NCBI GenBank assembly: GCA_934533005.1
Contig: CAKTBC010000043.1
Location: 1-14,803 of the forward strand
Source of the DNA: an uncultured Oscillospiraceae bacterium
Lineage (GTDB): Bacteria; Bacillota; Clostridia; Oscillospirales; Oscillospiraceae
Direction of reading: 5' to 3'
Length of the DNA stretch: 14,803 bases
The first letter of the stretch is position 1; every line of letters starts with the position of its first letter. A program made the position numbers and the translations under genes. The notes below the pieces were generated by a model. The model had not been told where the DNA came from. It made no database searches and was given only the letters and a program-made list of their open reading frames with translations. This document shows, piece after piece, positions 1 to 6,694 of this stretch.

Positions 1-14
1 TGATTTTCTGATTT

Positions 15-21
15 AAGGAGG
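15..21 (+). promoter_or_regulatory. Ribosome binding site of cinA
   Basis: A full AAGGAGG Shine-Dalgarno sequence lies 6 nt before the ATG at 28 and fixes the cinA start. The bases before it (1-14) are too short to assign; they could be the end of an upstream gene or spacer. Confidence 0.85.
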
Positions 22-27
22 CGTTAT

Positions 28-1257
28 ATGAACGCCGAAATTCTCTCCGTCGGGACGGAGCTTCTGCTCGGCGGCACAGTCAACACCGATGCGCGGGACA
101 TTTCTCTCGCGCTCGCGGAGCTGGGCGTGAATGTCTACTGGCATACTGTGGTCGGCGACAATCCCGCCCGGCTCACCGAGTGCATTTACCGCGCGCGAAA
201 CCGCGCCGATCTTATCATCACGACCGGCGGTCTCGGCCCGACGTGCGACGATCTTACCAAGCAGACGCTCGCGCGCGCCTTTGACCGGAAGCTCTATCTC
301 AACGAGGACGCGCTCGCGGACATCCGCGAATACTTTGCCGAGCGCGGCCGGAGCTTTACCGACAATAACCTTCAGCAGGCCTATCTCCCGGAGGGGAGCA
401 TCATGCTGCCGAACGACTGCGGCACTGCGCCCGGATGCATCATCGAGGACGGCCCGGTGCGCGTCGTGATGCTGCCCGGCCCGCCGAGAGAGTGCGTCAC
501 GATGCTGCGAAATTACGTTATGCCGTATCTCCAGAAGCTCTCCGGCGCCGTGATCCGCTCGCACATGATCCGCTTTTTCGGCATTGGCGAGAGCGCCATG
601 GAAACGCGCCTGCGCTCCTTTATGGACGGGGCGAACCCCACCGTCGCGCCGTATTCGCGCGAGGGCGAATGCTGGGTGCGCGTCACCGCCAAGGGCGCGG
701 ACGAGGCGGAGTGCGAAGCGCTCATGGAGCCGGTGATCGAGGACATCTGCGATAAGATGGGCGATCTTGTATACGGCATCGACTGCGCCTCGCTCGAGGA
801 GCGTGTATTGCAGCTTTTGCAGGAGAAAAACACCTCGCTCGCCGTGGCGGAGAGCTGTACGGGCGGCCTGCTCGCGCAGCGCATCACCGATATCCCCGGC
901 GCGAGCGCGCACTTTCTCGGCGGCGTCGTGACGTATACCGAGGACGCCAAGGTGCGTCTGCTCGACATGGACGAAGACCTTATCGCCGAAAACGGCGTCG
1001 TGAGCATGCCGGTGGCGGCCAAGATGGCCAAGCGCGTGCGCAAGGCACTCGGCAGCGATATCGGCATCGGCATCACCGGCTGGGCCGGGCCTGACGGGGA
1101 CGACGTGGGGCTCGTGTTCGTAGCTCTCGCCGCGAGGAGCGGCTGCTTCGTCCGCCGTCTGCAATGCGGCCACGCGCCGCGGCCGCGCATCCGGCTCATC
1201 GCGGCCAGCAATGCTTTGGATATGATCCGGCGGTATCTCACCGGATTGGATGTATAA
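28..1257 (+). CDS. cinA: CinA family protein (nicotinamide-nucleotide amidase)
   Basis: The 409-aa product has the usual two-part CinA layout. Residues 1 to about 170 are a MoaB/MogA-like molybdopterin-binding fold with the TTGGLGPTCDD signature at 65-75 and a LPGPPRE motif at 149-155. Residues about 255-405 are the PncC-type amidase, with ESCTGG at 275-280 (Ser276 as likely nucleophile) and Lys308 in the Y-x4-K segment. The family deamidates NMN to nicotinate mononucleotide in pyridine-nucleotide salvage; the N-terminal domain of some members is an ADP-ribose pyrophosphatase. The segment after AGPDGDD (354-359) is shorter than the usual AGP-x-GG-x(4-6)-KPVG stretch, a small deletion that may affect that loop. 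A phosphoribosyltransferase gene follows 21 nt downstream, so the two are probably co-transcribed in a nucleotide-salvage pair. Family assignment is firm; the exact activity is inferred. Confidence 0.95.
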   Translation: MNAEILSVGTELLLGGTVNTDARDISLALAELGVNVYWHTVVGDNPARLTECIYRARNRADLIITTGGLGPTCDDLTKQTLARAFDRKLYLNEDALADIREYFAERGRSFTDNNLQQAYLPEGSIMLPNDCGTAPGCIIEDGPVRVVMLPGPPRECVTMLRNYVMPYLQKLSGAVIRSHMIRFFGIGESAMETRLRSFMDGANPTVAPYSREGECWVRVTAKGADEAECEALMEPVIEDICDKMGDLVYGIDCASLEERVLQLLQEKNTSLAVAESCTGGLLAQRITDIPGASAHFLGGVVTYTEDAKVRLLDMDEDLIAENGVVSMPVAAKMAKRVRKALGSDIGIGITGWAGPDGDDVGLVFVALAARSGCFVRRLQCGHAPRPRIRLIAASNALDMIRRYLTGLDV

Positions 1258-1278
1258 ATTTAAAAGGAGACAACAACA

Positions 1279-1833
1279 ATGATGACCTACACCATGGATA
1301 TCGCCGGCCTCAAGCGCGATCTGCCGCTCTGCCCGGTGAGCGACGATCTCTACATCGGCGCTTTCGTCATGTTCGGCGATGTGGAGATGACCATCCACGC
1401 CGCCAGGGAGCTTTTGAAGCGCGCCCCGGAGTTTGACTATATCATCGCGCCCGAAGCCAAGGCGATCCCTCTCGCGTACGAAATGTCCCGCCAGTGCGGT
1501 ATCCCCTACCTGCTCGCCCGCAAGAAGGCCAAGGCGTACATGACCGGTATTTTTGAAGTGCATGTGCACTCCATCACCACCGGCGGCACGCAGACCCTCA
1601 TTATCGACACCGCAGACGCCGAGCGTATGAAGGGCAAGCGCATCCTCATCGTGGACGACGTGATCTCCACCGGCGAGAGCCTGCGCGCCATGGAAGAGCT
1701 CGTGAAGAAGGCCGGCGGCAATATCGTCGGCAAGATGGCGGTGCTCGCCGAGGGCGGCGCGATCGAGCGGCACGACATCACGGTGCTCGCCCCCCTGCCC
1801 CTCTTCAATCCGGACGGGACGCTCAAGAACTAA
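1279..1833 (+). CDS. Purine-type phosphoribosyltransferase (adenine PRTase-like)
   Basis: A 184-aa type I phosphoribosyltransferase. The PRPP-binding signature ILIVDDVISTGES is at 122-134, with the acidic pair Asp126-Asp127 that contacts the ribose of PRPP. Further conserved points are the APEAKAIPLA segment near 57-66, which forms the pyrophosphate loop, and an LARKK stretch near 79-83. Family members transfer the phosphoribosyl group from PRPP to a purine base. Length and layout resemble adenine or xanthine phosphoribosyltransferases, but the base specificity cannot be read from the sequence. The start is the first of two adjacent ATG codons, with AAGGAG at 1263-1268. The gene sits 21 nt after cinA and is followed directly by a strong terminator, so it probably closes a two-gene transcript. 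Confidence 0.88.
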   Translation: MMTYTMDIAGLKRDLPLCPVSDDLYIGAFVMFGDVEMTIHAARELLKRAPEFDYIIAPEAKAIPLAYEMSRQCGIPYLLARKKAKAYMTGIFEVHVHSITTGGTQTLIIDTADAERMKGKRILIVDDVISTGESLRAMEELVKKAGGNIVGKMAVLAEGGAIERHDITVLAPLPLFNPDGTLKN

Positions 1834-1836
1834 GAA

Positions 1837-1863
1837 AATGGGAGCCGAATCTCGGCTCCCATT
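1837..1863 (+). terminator. Rho-independent terminator-like hairpin after the PRTase gene
   Basis: A perfect 12-bp stem (AATGGGAGCCGA with its complement) closes on the 3-nt loop ATC. It begins three bases after the PRTase stop codon and is followed by the AT-rich ATATTG. The 3' T-tract is weak, but the stem is long and the position is right for ending the cinA-PRTase transcript. Confidence 0.75.
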
Positions 1864-1869
1864 ATATTG

Positions 1870-1921
1870 CCTCCCTCTGACGAGGGAGGTGGCACAGCGT
1901 AAAGCGCTGTGCCGGAGGGAG
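1870..1921. repeat. REP-like multi-hairpin intergenic repeat
   Basis: This is a compact palindromic element. CCTCCCTC (1870-1877) pairs with GAGGGAGG (1882-1889) around TGAC. GGCACAGCG (1891-1899) pairs with CGCTGTGCC (1905-1913) around TAAAG. A second GAGGGAG (1915-1921) can compete for the same left arm, so the element can fold as two hairpins or as one long arm enclosing the second hairpin. It occupies the gap between convergent PRTase and tadA, 12 nt from the tadA stop, and could act as a tadA terminator. From memory, repeats with a CCCTCTGACGAGGGA core are dispersed in many Oscillospiraceae genomes; this was not checked. Confidence 0.7.
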
Positions 1922-1933
1922 AGACCGTTTCCC

Positions 1934-2368
1934 TTATCTCTCCCGCATCCGCAAAAAGAAATTCCGCAGCAGCGCGGCACATTCGTCCTTCCTCACTCCG
2001 CCGTACACGCGCGGCTGAAACCCGTAATTTTCAAAAAACAGGTCGATCACGCTGCCGCACGAGCCGCTTTTCGCTTCCCGCGCGCCGTACACCACGGTGG
2101 GGATGCGCGCATTCAGGATCGCCCCGGCGCACATGGGGCAGGGCTCGAGCGTCACATACAGCGTGCATCCGTCGAGCCGCCAAGTGCCGAGCGCACGGCA
2201 GGCCTCGCGGATCGCCTCGATCTCGGCGTGGGCGGTCGCGTCCGCGCCCTCCTCGCGCCGGTTTCTTCCCCGTCCGATCACGTTCCCCGCGCCGTCGGTG
2301 ATCACACAGCCGACCGGTATTTCTCCCGCGGCGGCGGCTTCGCACGCGAGCGCGAGCGCGGCGTCCAT
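1934..2368 (-). CDS. tadA: tRNA-specific adenosine deaminase TadA
   Basis: Zinc-dependent deaminase of the cytidine/deoxycytidylate deaminase fold. It converts A34 to inosine in the tRNA-Arg(ACG) anticodon. From the chosen start the protein is 144 aa and carries the HAE motif at 47-49 (zinc ligand His47, proton shuttle Glu49) and PCPMC at 76-80 (ligands Cys77 and Cys80). GEIPVG at 15-20 is the usual N-terminal landmark. I chose the ATG at 2368 because AGGA lies 7 nt upstream and it keeps the complete first helix. In-frame ATGs at 2395, 2407 and 2413 would add 9 to 15 residues and overlap the start of mntP. The gene is head to head with mntP, 25 nt between start codons. The substrate assignment rests on the TadA-type motif spacing and on family knowledge. 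Confidence 0.9.
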   Translation of the reverse strand: MDAALALACEAAAAGEIPVGCVITDGAGNVIGRGRNRREEGADATAHAEIEAIREACRALGTWRLDGCTLYVTLEPCPMCAGAILNARIPTVVYGAREAKSGSCGSVIDLFFENYGFQPRVYGGVRKDECAALLRNFFLRMRER

Positions 2369-2393
2369 ATTTATTTCCTGTGCGGAGGTCCCC

Positions 2394-2957
2394 ATGCTTT
2401 CTGTCATACTCATCGGCATTTCCCTTTCCATGGATGCTTTTGCGGTATCCGTCACGAACGGCCTCGCCATGCGCCCGTTCAAAACGAGCTATGCGCTCTG
2501 GCACGGACTGTATTTCGGCGCGTTCCAGTTTCTCATGCCGCTCGCGGGCTACATTCTCGGCAGCACGGTATCCGGCTATGTCACGGCCATCGGCCCGTAC
2601 GTGAGCTTTGCGCTGCTCGCGTTCATCGGCGGCAAAATGATCCTCGAGGCCGTGCGCGGCGGCGAAGAGGGCTCCGGCGGCATGGCGGTGCTCTCCCACA
2701 AGCGGCTGCTCGCGCTCGCCGTGGCAACGAGCATCGACGCTCTCGCCGTCGGCGTGAGCTTCGCGTTCTCGCCCCCGGGCCCCGGTGTGGTGCTCTCGTG
2801 CGCCGTCATCGGCTGCACAACGTTCCTCATCGCCTTCGGCGGCGCCATGGCCGCCAGCCGCATCCCCGGCATCCACCCGAAAAAAGCGGAGATCGCCGGC
2901 GGCATCGTCCTTGTCGGCATCGGCGTAAAGCTATTGCTCGAAGGGCTTCTCAAATAA
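2394..2957 (+). CDS. mntP: Putative manganese efflux pump MntP
   Basis: A 187-aa inner-membrane protein of the MntP (UPF0059/YebN) family with about six hydrophobic segments in two repeats. Each repeat carries the family's acidic motif: SMDAFAVSVTNG at 12-23 (Asp14) and SIDALAVGVSF at 113-123 (Asp115). A short basic or acidic cytoplasmic loop lies near 88-104. Family members export Mn(II). The start at 2394 is supported by GGAGG at 2384-2388, 5 nt upstream; upstream reading in this frame is antisense to tadA and is not coding. Bacterial mntP is often controlled by a yybP-ykoY manganese riboswitch, but only 25 nt separate this start from tadA, so any leader would have to lie inside tadA and none is evident. 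Confidence 0.92.
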   Translation: MLSVILIGISLSMDAFAVSVTNGLAMRPFKTSYALWHGLYFGAFQFLMPLAGYILGSTVSGYVTAIGPYVSFALLAFIGGKMILEAVRGGEEGSGGMAVLSHKRLLALAVATSIDALAVGVSFAFSPPGPGVVLSCAVIGCTTFLIAFGGAMAASRIPGIHPKKAEIAGGIVLVGIGVKLLLEGLLK

Positions 2958-2991
2958 GATTATATCCCCTTTTCCCGCGTTGGTAAAGAGA

Positions 2992-3029
2992 AAAGCGCCG
3001 GTCGTTCTTTTATGAACGACCGGCGCTTT
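2992..3029. terminator. Bidirectional terminator between mntP and ptsI
   Basis: A perfect 16-bp stem has arms at 2992-3007 and 3014-3029, with loop TTTTAT. It has A-runs on the 5' side and TTT at the 3' end, so it can work in both directions. It sits between two convergent genes, 34 nt after mntP and 6 nt after the ptsI stop (3035) on the minus strand. Confidence 0.88.
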
Positions 3030-3034
3030 CGCGC

Positions 3035-4660
3035 TTATTCGGATAGGTTAAGTTGGCAGATCTTTTCCCGCAGCGGCAAGATGGCCGGGATGCTCACCGA
3101 AAGCTCGTCCACGCCCATGCGGAGGAACGCTTCGGTCAGGCCGGGATCCGCGCCAAGCTCGCCGCAGATCCCCACCTTGCAGTCATTCGCATGCGCATCC
3201 TCCACGGTCATGCGGATGAGCCGCAGCAGCGCCGTCCGGGCAGGATCGATATAATCGTGCAGCGCGGCGTTCTGGCGATCCGCAGCGTAAGTATACTGTG
3301 TGAGATCGTTCGTTCCGATGGAGAAGAAATCGCACTCGCGCGCCAGCTCCGCGGCGGAGAGCGCCGCGGCGGGCGTTTCGATCATAACGCCGATCTCATA
3401 GCGGCCGACGGCATGCCCCTCGGCGCGGACGGTCGCCTCACACTCCGCCAGAAGTGCTTTGCAGGCGAGAAGATCGTTCACGCTCGCGATCATCGGGAAC
3501 ATAATGCCGAGCTCGCCGCAGGCCGAGGCGCGGAGCAGCGCACGAAGCTGCGTTTTGAAAAGCTCCGGCCGGCTGAGGCCGAGACGGATGGCGCGCAGTC
3601 CAAGCGCAGGGTTCTCCTCCGGCGGCATGGGTATATATCCCACCGTCTTGTCCGCGCCGATATCAAAGGTGCGGATGATGACGCGCCGCGGCGCCATCGC
3701 TTCGAGCGCCGCGCGATAGGCGCAAAGCTGCTCCTCCTCGCCCGGCGCGTCCGGGCGGCCCAGATACAAAAACTCCGAGCGGAAAAGCCCCACGCCCTCC
3801 GCGCCGTTTTCAAGTGCGGCCGGGAGCTCGGCGGGGCTTCCGATGTTGGCATAGAGCTCTATGGCGTGCCCGTCCACCGTGACGGAGCGGCTGTCCGCCA
3901 GAAGCCGAAGCTCCTCGCGCCGCCGCGTCTGCTGCGCCAAAAGCTGCTCATACTGCGAGATCTCCTCCGGCGACGGTTCGGGCACAAGCGTTCCATTCTC
4001 CGCATCCAGCACCGCCTGCACACCGGAGTGCAGAGCGCCGAGATCGCCGCACTGCATCAGCATGGGGATGCCGAGACTGCGCGCAAGGATCGCCGTGTGG
4101 CCGTTGGCAGAGCCCGCCGAGAGCACAACGCCCCGCAGTCCCGTCCCGTTGAGCTGGAGCATTTCGCTGGGGGAAAAGTCGTCCGCGGCAAGGATGAACG
4201 GCTCCTCGCCGGACATCTGGGGCGCCGCAGCCCCGGACAGCGCCGAGATGAGCTCGTGCGTGACCTCCCGCGCATCCTCGGCGCGGGAGCGCATATACGC
4301 ATCGTCCATGGCGGCCAGTTCCTTTTCCAGGCTCTCCCCGGCCTTGCCGACGGCATATTCCGCGCACACCCGCTCCTGCCGGATGGCATCCTCGGCCGCG
4401 CCGAGCAGGGCGGGATCCTGGAGCATCATGGCGTGGATCGAAAAGATCTCCGCCGTGGCCGCATCCGTCTGGCGCAGCGCATTTTCATAAAGCTCGTTTT
4501 GCCGCGCGGCGGCCCGCTCCACAGCATCCCGCAGCCGGGCAAGCTCGGCGTCCGTGTCCGCGATCTCCCGGCGCTCTGCCGCGGGGGATCTCTTCCCCCA
4601 CCGGCGCACGCGGCCGATGGCGATGCCGGGCTGCACACACTGTCCGTATATGGTATTCAT
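3035..4660 (-). CDS. ptsI: PTS Enzyme I (PEP-protein phosphotransferase)
   Basis: A 541-aa Enzyme I without a GAF domain, so it is the sugar-PTS type. It autophosphorylates from PEP and passes the phosphate to HPr. The HPr-binding and swivelling phosphohistidine domains cover about 1-225, with active His188 in SANGHTAILARS. The PEP-binding TIM barrel covers about 250-535, with GLFRSEFLYL at 291-300, Arg330 in RTFDIGADK, GTNDLTQYT at 449-457 and Cys499 in ICGELG. The phosphohistidine loop reads AGSANGH instead of the common GG-x-TSH, so the residue before the histidine is Gly rather than Ser. GGAGGT lies 11 nt before the ATG. It is the last gene of the PTS operon, 36 nt after the creatininase-family gene, and its partner HPr is the first gene. 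Co-location suggests a dedicated phosphorelay, though it could also be the genome's only Enzyme I. Confidence 0.95.
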   Translation of the reverse strand: MNTIYGQCVQPGIAIGRVRRWGKRSPAAERREIADTDAELARLRDAVERAAARQNELYENALRQTDAATAEIFSIHAMMLQDPALLGAAEDAIRQERVCAEYAVGKAGESLEKELAAMDDAYMRSRAEDAREVTHELISALSGAAAPQMSGEEPFILAADDFSPSEMLQLNGTGLRGVVLSAGSANGHTAILARSLGIPMLMQCGDLGALHSGVQAVLDAENGTLVPEPSPEEISQYEQLLAQQTRRREELRLLADSRSVTVDGHAIELYANIGSPAELPAALENGAEGVGLFRSEFLYLGRPDAPGEEEQLCAYRAALEAMAPRRVIIRTFDIGADKTVGYIPMPPEENPALGLRAIRLGLSRPELFKTQLRALLRASACGELGIMFPMIASVNDLLACKALLAECEATVRAEGHAVGRYEIGVMIETPAAALSAAELARECDFFSIGTNDLTQYTYAADRQNAALHDYIDPARTALLRLIRMTVEDAHANDCKVGICGELGADPGLTEAFLRMGVDELSVSIPAILPLREKICQLNLSE

Positions 4661-4696
4661 AGGCAGAAATGACCTCCGTATTCCGCAGCGGCTTTT

Positions 4697-5434
4697 TCAG
4701 GGCTGTACCTGCCGGAGCGCCGCCGCGATCAAAGCGCTGGTGCGCGCAACAAACTCGCACATCATCGCCTCTCCCTTTTCTGCGCTTGCAAGCGTCGCGT
4801 CACCGTAAACGCCGCTGGCGCTGATCTCGCCGATGGAGGAATCATCCGTTCCGTAGAGCGCCGGCTTTTCGGGATACTCCCGCACCGCCTTGTCCATCTG
4901 CACGAGCCCTCCCCGGCGGGAGGCGAGCATCAGAGAGGTTTCAAACTCGTCGGCATGGAACATACCGCCCCACGTGGGCGACTCCATGTTTTTCGCATAT
5001 ACCTCCCCGAGCCCGGGATAGAACGCCCCCAGCACCTTGACATGGACATCGTCCTGAATGCCGCGGATAGCGTACTTCATGGCGCTGCCGTTGGCCTCAT
5101 GCCCGTTTAAAAACACCAGCACCTTCACTCCATACCGTTCGACCGACCGGACAAGCGCCTGAAGGACCTCCTCCAGCAGCTTTTCGGGCAGCCAGAGCGT
5201 GCCGGGAATATCGCGCCACCCCCATGAGTAGCCGAAATTGAGCGACGGCATGACCATGGCGCCGGTCGCGTCCGAGACGCGGTACGCAAGCTCCTCCGCC
5301 AGATATATGTCGGTACCGAGCGGGAGATGCGGCCCGTGCTGCTCCGTTGAGCCGATTGGGATGATGCCCACAGGCATCTCCCGCAGCCGGGCGGCCGCTT
5401 CGGGACGGGTCATTTTCTGAAGAACAAATGCCAT
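4697..5434 (-). CDS. Creatininase-family metal-dependent hydrolase
   Basis: A 245-aa member of the creatininase (creatinine amidohydrolase) superfamily. Metal-ligand signatures are in the expected order: PIGSTEQHGPHLPLGTD at 26-42 (Glu31, His33, Asp42), NGH at 110-112, and HADEFETS at 160-167 in place of the usual HAGE-x-ETS. The third motif reads NGHEAN, whereas many relatives have NGHGGN. Family reactions are diverse: creatinine ring opening, formamide hydrolysis in flavin/F420 precursors, MftE peptide cleavage and, as I recall, ring cleavage of a diketo-inositol by IolN-type members. Here the gene lies 18 nt downstream of the phosphotriesterase-like gene and upstream of ptsI, so I infer it processes the sugar derivative delivered by the PTS, perhaps by ring opening. 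GGAGGT 6 nt upstream supports the ATG at 5434. The substrate is unknown. Confidence 0.88.
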   Translation of the reverse strand: MAFVLQKMTRPEAAARLREMPVGIIPIGSTEQHGPHLPLGTDIYLAEELAYRVSDATGAMVMPSLNFGYSWGWRDIPGTLWLPEKLLEEVLQALVRSVERYGVKVLVFLNGHEANGSAMKYAIRGIQDDVHVKVLGAFYPGLGEVYAKNMESPTWGGMFHADEFETSLMLASRRGGLVQMDKAVREYPEKPALYGTDDSSIGEISASGVYGDATLASAEKGEAMMCEFVARTSALIAAALRQVQP

Positions 5435-5452
5435 GGAACGACCTCCGATGCA

Positions 5453-6367
5453 TCAAAACACCGCCAGCCAGCGCTGCGGGTTTTCGTAAAAGATCTTGTG
5501 GATGTCCTGCTCGCTCACGCCCTCGTCCAGCAGGCGGGCAATGAACTTTGTGGCGATGAAGCGGAAGCCCGGCCCGCCGCCGTAGGCCTCCAGATACGAG
5601 GCGCGCCCCATATCGCCGGAAATGAGCATCTGATCGATATGGCCGTGGGCGATGAGTGACTTGATGAGCGCCACGCGAACGCTGTCCGGGTAATACTTCA
5701 CCTTGCCGGGACCGTCGAACTGCACATAGATGCCGCGCTCGGCAAGCTTGAGAAGATAATACTCGTCCGGGTTGCGGTCAAGATGGCCAAGACACACATG
5801 GGAGAAATCCGCCCCCTCGCGCTCGAGAATGTCGAGGACCTCCATGCCCATCGTTCCGGCCTCGGTATGGCCCCAGATGGGCGCGCCGCATTTCTTGTGC
5901 GCAATGGCCGCCGCAACGGTGGTTTTCTCTTCGAGCGGATGGATGAGATTATAATATGTTCCGATCTTGAGGAAGCCGGCCCTGGCCGTGCCGCCGTCGC
6001 CGCCGACCGTCACATCCCGCACCAGCATGTCGGAGATCTCTTCCGCGCTCTTTTCCGCGACCCAGTCCGGGTAATAGATGTGCTTGTTGAACCCGGTCGT
6101 TCCAACGACATGAACGCCGGTCTCGATGCTCATGCGCTGCAGGGCGTTGAGATCCCGTCCGTAGTCGAGCGTTGAAGCCTCGACGAGCGTGCAGCCGCCG
6201 ACGGATTTGAAGTTGAGCAGTTCCTGCACACTGTTTTCGTAGCTGCTGAGCTCCAGATCTCTGTCCTTCTGCTGCGGAGGCGGAACTGCATGGAGATGCT
6301 CATGCGGATACGTAAAGCCCATTTCAGCGGCGGGAATATCGCCGGTCACGGTTCTTACCATTTTCAT
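5453..6367 (-). CDS. Phosphotriesterase-like hydrolase (probable phosphorylated-sugar lactonase)
   Basis: A 304-aa amidohydrolase-superfamily protein of the phosphotriesterase-related group (COG1735). All binuclear-metal residues are in place by alignment to the phosphotriesterase pattern: His22 and His24 (HEHL), Lys134 (FLKIG, the carboxylated bridging lysine), His167 (GHTEAG), His195 (GHLDRNPD) and Asp252 (SGDMGR). The start at 6367 is chosen because AAAGGAG lies about 10 nt upstream; the open frame continues further upstream, but only through the hairpin-rich non-coding element. As I recall, several characterised relatives in Firmicutes and mycoplasmas hydrolyse phosphorylated aldono-lactones and some sit beside PTS genes. 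I infer that this enzyme opens the lactone-like product of the adjacent UlaA-family transporter. This would replace UlaG, a metallo-beta-lactamase-fold protein that does the job in the ascorbate pathway and is absent here. True triesterase activity is unlikely. Confidence 0.87.
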   Translation of the reverse strand: MKMVRTVTGDIPAAEMGFTYPHEHLHAVPPPQQKDRDLELSSYENSVQELLNFKSVGGCTLVEASTLDYGRDLNALQRMSIETGVHVVGTTGFNKHIYYPDWVAEKSAEEISDMLVRDVTVGGDGGTARAGFLKIGTYYNLIHPLEEKTTVAAAIAHKKCGAPIWGHTEAGTMGMEVLDILEREGADFSHVCLGHLDRNPDEYYLLKLAERGIYVQFDGPGKVKYYPDSVRVALIKSLIAHGHIDQMLISGDMGRASYLEAYGGGPGFRFIATKFIARLLDEGVSEQDIHKIFYENPQRWLAVF

Positions 6368-6400
6368 AGCGAATGATCTCCTTTGTTTAGCGTTTTTTAT

Positions 6401-6681
6401 AAGCTGAGCTGCCGCAAGCGCCCGCTCAGCTTCCGGTTGTCGAGAAAGCCTCGCAGAGTTTGCGCCCGCAGGCACAAATAGAGTTTCGATCATTTTTCCG
6501 GCGACATGTGCGTCGGGAAAAAAACCTTTCGGCTCGCAAACGTGCGAGCGAAGCGAGTGCGCTGCGGCGAGCCGCAGCCCCTTCAAACGAGAGCCCAACG
6601 CAGTGGGTCTCGTTTGAGAGCGTGTCAAAAATCCTTTTTTGACACGCGCAAGCTGAGCCGCCACAAGCGGCTGCTCAGCTT
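6401..6681. repeat. Hairpin-array element bracketed by 32-nt palindromic repeats
   Basis: This 281-bp non-coding stretch fills the gap between the EIIC and phosphotriesterase-like genes. Two palindromic repeats of 32 nt (6401-6432 and 6650-6681, same orientation) agree at 28 positions; each has arms AAGCTGAGC and GCTCAGCTT. Between them lie hairpins at about 6493-6522 (TTTTTCC and CGAC arms), 6532-6549 (GCTCGCA/TGCGAGC), 6561-6578 (GCTGCGG/CCGCAGC), 6583-6617 (10 + 4 bp stem with one bulged base) and 6620-6647 (12 bp). Short open frames through it look like chance. It may be a mobile intergenic repeat, or an mRNA structure that sets transporter and enzyme levels apart. Confidence 0.7.
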
Positions 6682-6694
6682 GCCGTGAATATCG

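Noticed and set aside
13..1980. Long open frame (655 codons) on the minus strand opposite cinA and the PRTase gene
   Set aside because: It is antisense to two clear genes and runs across a terminator and a repeat; the product is Arg/His/Ala-rich with no recognisable domain, as expected from a GC-rich shadow frame.
2097..2393. N-terminal extension of the mntP reading frame
   Set aside because: It is antisense to tadA; GGAGG at 2384-2388 and the family N-terminus place the real start at 2394.
3053..4672. Plus-strand open frame (539 codons) opposite ptsI
   Set aside because: It covers nearly the same span as a fully motif-supported Enzyme I on the other strand; its Arg/Gly/Ala-rich composition and lack of motifs mark it as a shadow.
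6368..6664. N-terminal extension of the phosphotriesterase-like frame
   Set aside because: It reads through the hairpin array with no ribosome binding site, while AAAGGAG precedes the ATG at 6367 and the family N-terminus starts there.
6401..6681. CRISPR array or integron attC cassette array suggested by the repeated palindromes
   Set aside because: There are only two copies of the 32-nt repeat, 217 nt apart, no regular spacers, no cas or integrase gene, and the inner hairpins differ from each other.
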